The translations under genes and the position numbers were made by a program. The notes beneath the pieces were generated by a model. The model was given only the letters and a program-made list of their open reading frames with translations, was not told the origin of the DNA and ran no database searches. 64,000 bases of DNA. Origin: a virus. Positions 1 to 7,426 of the stretch are shown here, one piece after another. Each line of letters begins with the position of its first letter. The stretch's first letter is position 1. Location of the stretch: positions 1 to 64,000 of the IMG/VR virus record IMGVR_UViG_3300013126_000014. One strand, written 5' to 3'.

Positions 1-39
1 CAATACGCTAATATCCTGCGCTACTCGATTATACCACAT
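1..39 (-). CDS. Conserved phage protein, N-terminal fragment (runs off window)
   Basis: An ATG at 39-37 on the minus strand overlaps the TAA of the preceding gene in a TAATG junction and stays open to the window edge. The visible residues are MWYNRVAQDISVL. A protein beginning this way is familiar from memory just downstream of uvsX in T4-like marine phages, where it has no known function; that is recollection, not a search. Only 13 residues are visible. Confidence 0.5.
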   Translation of the reverse strand, partial: MWYNRVAQDISVL

Positions 40-275
40 TAATAGTCGTCGTCTTCGTCAGCATGATCATCAACTTCTTCTTCGCCGATGTACTCAACTA
101 GCGCACGTTTCAAGTAACTGTCAGTTGACCCAAATGCTTTAAGATCACGTTCGGTAATACTATGATCAGCTACTACTGCTAACACATGATCAGCCACGGC
201 TTGACGATCTTTACTAGGTATGTATTCTTTACAGGTCAACCAAACTTCACTTAAAATGTCAGTTTCAATACTCAT
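39..275 (-). CDS. Small acidic protein downstream of uvsX
   Basis: A 78-residue protein of unknown function. The last 16 residues are strongly acidic (EEEVDDHADEDDDY). The body is predicted helical, with no Cys cluster, signal peptide or membrane segment. Its ATG overlaps the end of uvsX by 4 nt (272-275) and its TAA overlaps the next ATG, so it is translationally coupled in the uvsX operon. The position suggests a recombination or replication accessory role, but only context supports that. The acidic tail recalls proteins that compete with DNA for basic surfaces; this is speculative. Confidence 0.75.
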   Translation of the reverse strand: MSIETDILSEVWLTCKEYIPSKDRQAVADHVLAVVADHSITERDLKAFGSTDSYLKRALVEYIGEEEVDDHADEDDDY

Positions 276-1342
276 TCTTCTGCGTCCTCTTCAACTGTAG
301 CAGATTTAACATCTTCTTTGTGTGGATTTTTTGTAAAATCTTCCATAACTCGATCTAAGCTATTATCTTCATTACGTTCCCATGCCTTGCGGAACTGTTT
401 GATAACTGTACCATCTACTAGTGTGTATTTAAGACTGTTTCCATCTTTGGATAATAATCCTTTAGACTCAAACATATCCACTAGACCACTGTAAGGATTC
501 ATACCTGTTTCGTATGGAATTTTAACTTGAACTGATTCAAATGGTTTAGCATAGCGTGTTTTCATAATCTTACATGCAGCACGAATACCTTTAACTTCAC
601 TAATCTTGTTACCATCTTCATCTTCTTTTAGTTTTAATTTACGCATAGCAACTACGATAGAACTTGCGTAGATAAAGCCCTGACCACCCGAAATCTTATC
701 ATCTGGGTCAAACATGTCTTGACTTGCGTATGTGTGGTTGGTAGCAACCAGACCAATATTTAAATCACCAAACATATTTACACAGTTACGTACCAACGCT
801 GTAAGAGCTTTAGGCTTACGACCCATATCGCCCTTTAAATCACCTGCTTCAAATTGATTAACATCTGTAGGAGTTAGCAACATACCAAGTGAGTCTAAAA
901 TAAACAAGACTTTTGGACGTTCATCTTCCGGTAGTGTTTTGTACTCTTTAACAAACTCGCTAATCATCTTGGCTACATCATCGATCATAGCCATGTTTAG
1001 TTTGAGTAATTTATCTTCGCTAGTATCTACACCAAGTGCATGTAGCCATGCTTCATCTAGTGCGTTCTCTGTATCAATTAAGATAACATAAATGCCTTGT
1101 GCTTGAGCATTTTTAACCAGGTTACCCGAACAGATAAAACTTTTACCTGCACCAGATTCACCTGCAAATACTGTAACTTTACCCATTGGAATACCTTTGT
1201 TAAAGTCGCCGCTGATAAGATAGTTCAATGCGTAGTTGTTTGTTGACACCCAATCTGTTGGGTCATTAAAGCCGATAGAAATGCCATCGATGCTTTTTGT
1301 AATACCTTTTCTGAATTTACTCAGATCAAATGGTTTAGCCAT
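272..1342 (-). CDS. uvsX: UvsX, RecA-like recombinase
   Basis: A 356-residue strand-exchange ATPase that forms filaments on ssDNA for recombination-dependent replication and repair. The Walker A motif GESGAGKS is at residues 61-68 and the Walker B strand VLFILD at about 145-150. A RecA-type core follows, with the segment SGGQGF before residue 230. It is slightly shorter than T4 UvsX (about 390). The C-terminus is acidic, typical of RecA-family regulatory tails. It lies 50 nt downstream of gene 32, whose product is its classic partner, and overlaps the small acidic gene by 4 nt. Identification is secure from motifs, length and neighbourhood. Confidence 0.95.
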   Translation of the reverse strand: MAKPFDLSKFRKGITKSIDGISIGFNDPTDWVSTNNYALNYLISGDFNKGIPMGKVTVFAGESGAGKSFICSGNLVKNAQAQGIYVILIDTENALDEAWLHALGVDTSEDKLLKLNMAMIDDVAKMISEFVKEYKTLPEDERPKVLFILDSLGMLLTPTDVNQFEAGDLKGDMGRKPKALTALVRNCVNMFGDLNIGLVATNHTYASQDMFDPDDKISGGQGFIYASSIVVAMRKLKLKEDEDGNKISEVKGIRAACKIMKTRYAKPFESVQVKIPYETGMNPYSGLVDMFESKGLLSKDGNSLKYTLVDGTVIKQFRKAWERNEDNSLDRVMEDFTKNPHKEDVKSATVEEDAEE

Positions 1343-1392
1343 GTATATACTCCAATAGTTGAAATGGGGGCATATCGCCCCCCAATGCCCAG

Positions 1393-2442
1393 TTAAGCCT
1401 TGTTTTGACGGTTGCGAATCATCGCAAGAATGTCTTCGGCACGTTGTCCGCTACCTGCTGGTGTAGCCACAGGCGCTGTAGGAGCCGCTGGTGCTTCTGC
1501 TTCCGCTACTGGATCAGGAGTAAAAGGAAGATTTTCATCTTCTGTTACTGCTGGTGTTGCTGGCACTGTTTGGGGTGCTTGTGCTGGAGCAATATAACCA
1601 GTTGTTGTTTGCGTAGGTGCCGCCTGAGGGGCTGCGCTACCTGCTGGTGCGCTCACACCACGCGGACGATAGTAAGCGCCCCAACGTTCTGTGTCATACG
1701 CTTGACCATCAACTGATGCTTCAAACATTTCTTTGATGACTTTTAGCTCAACATCGCTTGGTTTCTTAGGAAGGAATTCGCTAAGGTTATACAAGCCAAA
1801 TTGCTCAATGGCCGCTGCTTCGTCTTGTGTTAACGCTGACTCTTTGCGTGACCATTTACTTGTACTGTAGTCAGCGTATCCGCCTTTTGATGTTTTGCTA
1901 ATAGTAAAATCTAAGCCACCTTGATAGTCGGTAGGTAGGTTCTCTAGTTCTGGATCCATCAATGCCGCTTTAACTAGGTTAAAGATCTGTGGGCTAATGA
2001 TGAATCTACGGATTGGATTGGTAGGTGGCTGATCGTCTGTTAACGGATTCTCACGTACAAAACCTTGGAACAAGTATGATTTTTTCTTCCAGTACTTACG
2101 ACCCATTTCTTCTAAACTTGGATCTTTAAACCAAGTACGCACTTCAGCAAGGACTGGACATGCTTCGCCATACATTTCCACACATGGAACTTGTACAGTT
2201 ACTGGTTTACTATCTGGTTGTCCTTTGATGCCCGCAAAACTTAGGTTAATCATCAAACGTTCGGCCCAAAAGAAATCATTCTTTGTGTTGCCGTCTGGTA
2301 AAAATCTTACTCTTGCGTTGGTGCCCTCTGCAATATTCCAGTGAGCGTAGATAGCGTTGTCGCCTTGTGATTGACCGCCGCCTTGACCGCGTGTCTCTTG
2401 TGCTTGTAATTTTGCACGGATTTCTGCTAATGATGTTGCCAT
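1393..2442 (-). CDS. 32: gp32-like single-stranded DNA-binding protein
   Basis: A 349-residue ssDNA-binding protein, the T4 gp32 equivalent that coats the lagging strand and recruits recombination and replication proteins. The N-terminal stretch (LAEIRAKLQAQ) resembles the cooperativity helix. The core has a nucleic-acid-binding fold with WAERLMINL and two cysteines in VPCVEMYGEACP, consistent with the zinc region. From about residue 265 to 325 it is rich in Ala, Pro, Thr and Gln, replacing most of T4's acidic tail. The final helix is basic, not acidic. AAAGGA lies 8-13 nt before the ATG. The placement immediately before uvsX supports the call. Confidence 0.88.
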   Translation of the reverse strand: MATSLAEIRAKLQAQETRGQGGGQSQGDNAIYAHWNIAEGTNARVRFLPDGNTKNDFFWAERLMINLSFAGIKGQPDSKPVTVQVPCVEMYGEACPVLAEVRTWFKDPSLEEMGRKYWKKKSYLFQGFVRENPLTDDQPPTNPIRRFIISPQIFNLVKAALMDPELENLPTDYQGGLDFTISKTSKGGYADYSTSKWSRKESALTQDEAAAIEQFGLYNLSEFLPKKPSDVELKVIKEMFEASVDGQAYDTERWGAYYRPRGVSAPAGSAAPQAAPTQTTTGYIAPAQAPQTVPATPAVTEDENLPFTPDPVAEAEAPAAPTAPVATPAGSGQRAEDILAMIRNRQNKA

Positions 2443-2530
2443 AATGTTTTTCCTTTATTTAAGTTGGTCTTTAATATGCCTATAATGTATAGCATATATA
2501 TACTATACATATTATATTTAGCCTTTACAA

Positions 2531-3142
2531 TCATTTTGGTAATTTTTTATTTCGATGTGCCAACGACATACTATTTCTATGTTCGCTACTTTTTGGTTTT
2601 CCTTGCGCAGATTCTGACATCCTTTGTCGTGTTTCAACCGACCGTACTTTCCCTTTATTCGCTTCTGCGATTTTTTTCTTTATTTCATCAGACATTGGTC
2701 CTCGCTTTTTACGTGGTTTAGATAATTTTTCACGTGTTTCATCTGTTATTACTCGGGTTTTCCTTGCTGCTGACATGCGTTGCCGAGTTTGATCTGATAC
2801 TATGCGACCTTGAAGTAGAACATTGCACACTACACGATTCTTTTCAAACACACGACTTGTAATTTTAGTTTCATATCGGTGTGTATGCTTGTTTGTTTTG
2901 CGCATCATTCTCAGCGCATATCTCATACTTTTTTGATGCTCACCTGTTACCATTTTAGTGAGTAGCCAATGACAAATAAAGTGTTCCCTAGCAGATAATT
3001 TAACTATATTATCGTCAGTGTTTCTACCACCGAGTGATTTTGGAATAATATGATGCTGTTCAGTGTACTCTGTGTATATCTTCTTTTTAGAGTCGCTAAT
3101 AATCTTAAAATACCATGTTGTATATTTATTTTCTTTAAACAT
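2531..3142 (-). CDS. HNH homing endonuclease with NUMOD3 repeats
   Basis: A 203-residue free-standing endonuclease. Residues 29-58 contain an HNH core (HHIIPKSLGG, then N and H at about 45-58). The C-terminal half holds at least three NUMOD3-type DNA-binding repeats of the pattern S-E/D-E-T-R-Q-R-M. It is an intergenic insertion between gene 32 and the 635-residue gene, with its own late-type promoter (3171-3178) upstream. Homing enzymes of this kind usually cut an endonuclease-free allele in the flanking gene. No intron or split gene is visible around it. Confidence 0.88.
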   Translation of the reverse strand: MFKENKYTTWYFKIISDSKKKIYTEYTEQHHIIPKSLGGRNTDDNIVKLSAREHFICHWLLTKMVTGEHQKSMRYALRMMRKTNKHTHRYETKITSRVFEKNRVVCNVLLQGRIVSDQTRQRMSAARKTRVITDETREKLSKPRKKRGPMSDEIKKKIAEANKGKVRSVETRQRMSESAQGKPKSSEHRNSMSLAHRNKKLPK

Positions 3143-3170
3143 AGTTTTGTTTGCCTATATACGTTAATAT

Positions 3171-3178
3171 TATTTATC
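3171..3178 (-). promoter_or_regulatory. Late promoter (GATAAATA)
   Basis: The minus-strand 8-mer GATAAATA matches the T4-superfamily late consensus NATAAATA. It lies 28 nt upstream of the HNH gene start at 3142. Confidence 0.7.
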
Positions 3179-3208
3179 TCACAAGAGTAATTATTAATTA
3201 TTTTAACC

Positions 3209-3235
3209 AAAAAGAAAGGCACTTAAAAAGTGCCT
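3209..3235 (-). terminator. Rho-independent terminator
   Basis: A perfect 8-bp stem (AGGCACTT/AAGTGCCT) with a 3-nt loop is followed on the minus strand by a T-rich run (TTCTTTTT). It lies 28 nt after the stop of the 635-residue gene and so insulates it from the HNH gene. Confidence 0.8.
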
Positions 3236-3262
3236 GTTCTTAATTGATTTATTATTGTTACT

Positions 3263-5170
3263 TTACTTTAAGCCTGCTATTCTACGCATTTGTTCAAGAT
3301 CTTCTTTGAATTGTTTGTTATATAATACTAACTCATCTTCACTGTCACCTTTGGTCATTGCTTTCATGCCGCGAGGAATATTTTTAAGTTTGTCCATCAT
3401 ACCCAATTCTTTTGCACCCATACGTTTGAGTTTTTCTGATTTGTTTACGTAGTCCTGTCCCTGCGTCTCTGACAGTGCTTGTTTCATTTCTTCTTTAGTT
3501 TTACCATATTTTGCCTTGAATTCTTCGTCTGTCAGTTCTTCAAGATCTGTGGCTACTTCTTTTACTCTACCTTCATTCATTTCTGGATACTCTACGCCAA
3601 CTTCAAGATATACTTCACGAACCATGTTGCTGATGTCACTTGATCCCAGTTCTTCTATTGGTGCGTGAAAACTTGCCACATCACGTGCGGCATTTAATAT
3701 ACCATCTGGGCCTGCTTTTCTTAATAATGCTGTGTGTTCGCCAATGTTGTTTAGGATTCTACGAACGATTGCTGAGGTAATACTTTCAACTTGTTCGTCA
3801 TTGTAGTCCATTTCATGTACTTCACCATCCATGCTGCCCATTGGGTCAGCATAGGCTCCTTCCATTTGCTCTGGTGGGTAGTTAGAATCGTCGCCCAATT
3901 CGTTTAACAGTTGTTGATAGAGCATTGGTTGATTATTTTCCAACCAAGACATAACTGTAGGGCGGGCATCTTGATTTGGATCTTCTTCTGCCAGAGCTTG
4001 TAGTTCATCAAATAGGTCGTCGGCACCTACGAGATTATATAAGGCAGACGTAGCATTAGCTGCATCAACCCCTAGGGGCACTTCTTCACCCAATAAATCA
4101 AGAAGTTCGTTAATTTCTTCGTCTGTTTGTGCCACAGCCCATGTACCTTCCGATACTGTGTCTGCCCACTGTTCGAACATTTCAGCAAATTTATTTTCTT
4201 TTTTCATTTTATATGCCTTTTGAACGATAGGCAATGCTTCGTCCATGCTGTCTTTGTATACCCGTTTAACAAACCGCTCACGCATTTCGCCTAGATCAAA
4301 CTCGTCTAGTAACACGCTTTCGTTTGCTTGGAAATTTTCTTTACACTTAGTATAGCCTTTACGGCCTCCCATGCGTTTTAATGTGTTGCTTAGTAAACCA
4401 TGATATTCAAATGCGGCTTCTACCATAGCCTGTGTGTCAGCGTCTTCAAATGTTCTACTACGTACACTACTTTTAAAAGGACGAAGTTTACTACATTCTT
4501 CTGCAATACTAGTAATGTACTGTCCAAAATCGTCAGCCAATGAGCCGCCTTCGCTAACATGTCGTGCCATAGCACGACCATAACGCAAACTATTGTAAGG
4601 GAGTTTTAAGCGTTCACCTTCTACAGTTTCTAAATACATAGCTCGAATCTTACGGCTACGGGATCCTCGTTGTTCAGGATCTACACGATCACTATGACGA
4701 ACAATTAACCTAACATCACCATCATTTTCGTAACTACTACGACTCGTTCCATACATACGTCCTTCACCAATGACTTCATCTTTGCTGTAGGTGCTGTCCG
4801 CTTTACTTTGTTGTTCAATGTCCCGATGTTTAAGCGTACCACGTGTAATATCACGAGGTTCAAAACTTAAAAGATTACGTTTAGCAAACTCGCGCAGTTC
4901 ACGTAAAAATGCATACCACTTCTTCTGTTCTTCGTCGCTTAACGAGTGACTGATATTTTTACTAAAATAAACTTTAAGACTAAGTTCATCAATGACACTT
5001 AAGGTAATATTACCGTAGTTTTTGCCATCTACTACATAGTCAAAGTTAAAAAACCGTGCAAGCTCAGGATTTTGTGTGGCTTTAGCGTTTTCGTCGCCTA
5101 AGCTGACATCTTCAAATCTGTCACGAATTTTTTCAAATAAAGCTTCTGATATTTTGTTAATTTCACGCAT
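3263..5170 (-). CDS. Large acidic head-associated protein with C-terminal RRIAGLK
   Basis: A 635-residue protein of unrecognised family, beginning MREINKISEALFEKI. It is acidic, predicted mainly helical, and has no membrane segment or Cys motif. Residues 85-225 are rich in Arg and Ser. The protein ends in RRIAGLK, a tail shared with scaffold gp22 (RRLAGLK) and found internally in two other head-region genes. Together with its place directly downstream of terminase, this suggests a virion or prohead-core protein, possibly packaged with the scaffold. That role is an inference. A late promoter (5178-5185) sits 7 nt before the ATG, leaving almost no leader. Confidence 0.7.
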   Translation of the reverse strand: MREINKISEALFEKIRDRFEDVSLGDENAKATQNPELARFFNFDYVVDGKNYGNITLSVIDELSLKVYFSKNISHSLSDEEQKKWYAFLRELREFAKRNLLSFEPRDITRGTLKHRDIEQQSKADSTYSKDEVIGEGRMYGTSRSSYENDGDVRLIVRHSDRVDPEQRGSRSRKIRAMYLETVEGERLKLPYNSLRYGRAMARHVSEGGSLADDFGQYITSIAEECSKLRPFKSSVRSRTFEDADTQAMVEAAFEYHGLLSNTLKRMGGRKGYTKCKENFQANESVLLDEFDLGEMRERFVKRVYKDSMDEALPIVQKAYKMKKENKFAEMFEQWADTVSEGTWAVAQTDEEINELLDLLGEEVPLGVDAANATSALYNLVGADDLFDELQALAEEDPNQDARPTVMSWLENNQPMLYQQLLNELGDDSNYPPEQMEGAYADPMGSMDGEVHEMDYNDEQVESITSAIVRRILNNIGEHTALLRKAGPDGILNAARDVASFHAPIEELGSSDISNMVREVYLEVGVEYPEMNEGRVKEVATDLEELTDEEFKAKYGKTKEEMKQALSETQGQDYVNKSEKLKRMGAKELGMMDKLKNIPRGMKAMTKGDSEDELVLYNKQFKEDLEQMRRIAGLK

Positions 5171-5177
5171 GATACAT

Positions 5178-5185
5178 TATTTATC
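5178..5185 (-). promoter_or_regulatory. Late promoter (GATAAATA), near-leaderless
   Basis: Minus-strand GATAAATA with only 7 nt between it and the ATG at 5170. It overlaps the stop codon of gene 17 (5184-5186). A transcript started here would have essentially no 5' leader. Confidence 0.6.
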
Positions 5186-6752
5186 AAAAAACTATGAATG
5201 GCATGGGCTCAATGAAATCGTCCACGCTGTCTCGCATTGCCGAATCCAATCCACTATCGTAAGTTTGTAATAGCTGCGCCATGCGAATAATTAACACCAA
5301 ACTCATAACTAAGTCGTCAGTTTCACCCGGTTTAGCTGCATAGCTATTTCCGTTAGCTACGAATGTTTTAAGTTCTGAGATTAAATTTCTACTACTAATC
5401 TTCATACGTTTGCTTTCTATTAAATTTTTAAGTTTAGCACATGCACTTAGTTTACTTGAGTTAGTGGTATTAAACCCTCGACGATATCTTCTGCCAGATC
5501 CTGCTTTAGCCGGCTCACTTAAAAATGTACCTTTGATATTTTCCTCTCCAAGCTCGGCAATAGATACTAACGCTGCCTCGCCCAAAGTATTGTTTTCTAA
5601 ACTGTAATAAAGATTATTAACCGGAACAGTTTCGGCAAGATACTTCATAATCTCACTGAGTATGCCCACTTGCTTCTGCACAGGAGTTTTATTATGTTGC
5701 CACTCGCCCACTTGTGAAAATGTAGGTAGTTCAAATATCTGTATTGCAGCTGGATCACCACCTGTGCCCAAACTTGGATCTAACGCCACAAGGTATGTTT
5801 TTGCCGGATCAGGTCGGCTGTACCATCGAACTTGTCCCTGGCGTTCAATAGGGTCTTCACCTTGTAGTTCTACTAAGTAGCTAGGATTAATTAATGTCTC
5901 GTCCCAGATGATAAATTCGCAGTCCATTTCTCGTCGGAAGCGTTCATCTCCTAACTGTGCTCGCTGTTGTGCGGCCCATGCCTCATCTCGATCAGGATGT
6001 TCGTTCCAATAGCTACGATATGCTTTAAATCCGTTGACACCTATTTCTGTAGGATTACCAAATTCATCAATACATTTGTTCGCACCTTTCCATAGGGTAG
6101 CAAACTGATCTTCATCACTATTTGGTGTACTTGTGATAATACATTTACCACCAGTTGCTAGTGTGGGACTGATTGAAGTCCAAAATTCTCGTCCTATGGT
6201 AGGGCGGACGAACGCAAACTCGTCACAATACAGTAGTGATATTGACATACCACGACCTGTATTTTCTGTCGTTGTGGCACTTACAATTCGACTTCCGTTG
6301 TCAAAGTCAATGCTACCTTTGTTGTAACTTACAGCACCTGCACGTATAAAGTCTGGCACACTTTCATAAGCGTACCGAATACGTTGCATAATTTCCTGTG
6401 AGCCTGTAAATTTGTGAGCGGCAATTAAGATAGTACTATCTGGTACAAACATAGCATACCACAATAAGTATCCTGCCGCACTTGTTGACTTACCTGTTTG
6501 CCGAGGCATTAGCGATATACTATATCGATAATTATGATACGTATCAATTAAACGTACTTGATAATCAAACGGAACGTATAGCATACGCCCTTTAGTGGGG
6601 TGCTGTATGTAAAAGTAGTTGCTCATAAAGTACTCAGGGCCTGTTATAGGGTCTGAACACTTTACAAACTCTTGTAGTTGCTCTTGTGTAAAGGCCGTAG
6701 CTTGGTGCGGCTTTTTAACAAGTACGTTATCTGTACCTTTTGCGGTTGCCAT
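5184..6752 (-). CDS. 17: gp17 terminase large subunit
   Basis: A 522-residue packaging motor ATPase and nuclease. The Walker A-type motif PRQTGKST is at residues 83-90 and Walker B LLYCDE at 173-178. The coupling motif TSTPN lies near 207-211. The RNase H-like nuclease begins at VALDPSLGTGGD (Asp 325), with a second acidic cluster GETDD near the C-terminus. The length is close to T4 gp17 (610) without its N-terminal extension. It acts with the gp16 homologue encoded 3 kb upstream on the same strand and docks on the gp20 portal. Confidence 0.95.
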   Translation of the reverse strand: MATAKGTDNVLVKKPHQATAFTQEQLQEFVKCSDPITGPEYFMSNYFYIQHPTKGRMLYVPFDYQVRLIDTYHNYRYSISLMPRQTGKSTSAAGYLLWYAMFVPDSTILIAAHKFTGSQEIMQRIRYAYESVPDFIRAGAVSYNKGSIDFDNGSRIVSATTTENTGRGMSISLLYCDEFAFVRPTIGREFWTSISPTLATGGKCIITSTPNSDEDQFATLWKGANKCIDEFGNPTEIGVNGFKAYRSYWNEHPDRDEAWAAQQRAQLGDERFRREMDCEFIIWDETLINPSYLVELQGEDPIERQGQVRWYSRPDPAKTYLVALDPSLGTGGDPAAIQIFELPTFSQVGEWQHNKTPVQKQVGILSEIMKYLAETVPVNNLYYSLENNTLGEAALVSIAELGEENIKGTFLSEPAKAGSGRRYRRGFNTTNSSKLSACAKLKNLIESKRMKISSRNLISELKTFVANGNSYAAKPGETDDLVMSLVLIIRMAQLLQTYDSGLDSAMRDSVDDFIEPMPFIVF

Positions 6753-6765
6753 ACAAATACTTATG

Positions 6766-7077
6766 TTAGAATGGTTTCTCGCCGGTCATATATGGCAAGC
6801 TGAACCACAGCCTAAACCATTCCGGACTCCCTGGTTGGATATTGTTATTATTTTGATATTGGATTTTTTCGTTAGCAGTATGACTTACGTTACTAACTTC
6901 TGTTTTAGATACGCTGTTATATCCGGTGTACTCGTTTAACTTTCCCGCATTAGCGTCACTCAACCCAGCAAGGCGTTGGATATCGTGTATTGGGTCAGCA
7001 TCATCTAGTACTGCTTCTGGAATCAGGTCCTCTGCTTTATAGAAGTCTGCTGAGGTTAATTTATTTTGTTTAGACAC
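6766..7077 (-). CDS. Unknown small protein with QRLAGL motif
   Basis: A 103-residue protein of unknown function between gene 17 and the 118-residue gene, overlapping the latter by 8 nt. Residues 33-38 are QRLAGL, the motif shared with gp22 and two other head-region proteins. A polar Asn-rich middle (about 50-80) precedes a conserved-looking aromatic C-terminus (EWFRLWFSLPYMTGEKPF). The lone motif and the position in the packaging cluster suggest a capsid- or scaffold-associated factor. It does not resemble a small terminase, which is found elsewhere. Confidence 0.65.
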   Translation of the reverse strand: MSKQNKLTSADFYKAEDLIPEAVLDDADPIHDIQRLAGLSDANAGKLNEYTGYNSVSKTEVSNVSHTANEKIQYQNNNNIQPGSPEWFRLWFSLPYMTGEKPF

Positions 7078-7426
7078 CGTATTTGTTCTTCTTAGGTTTG
7101 GCAGTAGGACTATTTTTGTTTACATTATCTAGTTCAGCCGATCCACGACTACTGTGTTTTCGTGCTTTAATTCCAAATTCTTTTCGAGCATGATTAATAA
7201 TTTCATTGTCTGCATCACTGTAGCCCACCGTAATAAACTCACTGCCTATAGGGCCTTCTTGATGATCTACTTCGTTTGGACTTTTTGCTAGTGCTACGCC
7301 AAATCTGTAGGCCAAATAGGGATGGTTGTTATTGTCTAAATAAGGATAGCTATCAAGGTTAGAAAGGCTTTGTGTGGTTCCCTTTCTAACCTTGCTGCGC
7401 GATTCAACAATCTCAGTTATTTTCAT
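7070..7426 (-). CDS. Unknown 118-residue phage protein
   Basis: A soluble protein of unknown function. The middle (YPYLDNNNHPYLAYRFGVAL, then SEFITVGYSDADNEII) looks like a folded alpha/beta domain. The last 35 residues are basic and low in complexity (PKKNKYGV at the end). Its ATG touches the TAA of the 615-residue gene, and its 3' end overlaps the 103-residue gene, so the three are co-translated. Context suggests a virion or packaging accessory protein. No family is recognised. Confidence 0.6.
   Translation of the reverse strand: MKITEIVESRSKVRKGTTQSLSNLDSYPYLDNNNHPYLAYRFGVALAKSPNEVDHQEGPIGSEFITVGYSDADNEIINHARKEFGIKARKHSSRGSAELDNVNKNSPTAKPKKNKYGV

Noticed and set aside
1405-1716. Plus-strand ORFs over the 3' end of gene 32
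   Set aside because: Antisense to the Ala/Pro/Thr-rich tail; Cys/Trp-rich nonsense product with no start signals.
6766-7077. Small terminase adjacent to gene 17
   Set aside because: The 103-residue protein lacks the helical oligomerisation core. The 164-residue protein at 9953-10447 fits gp16 much better.
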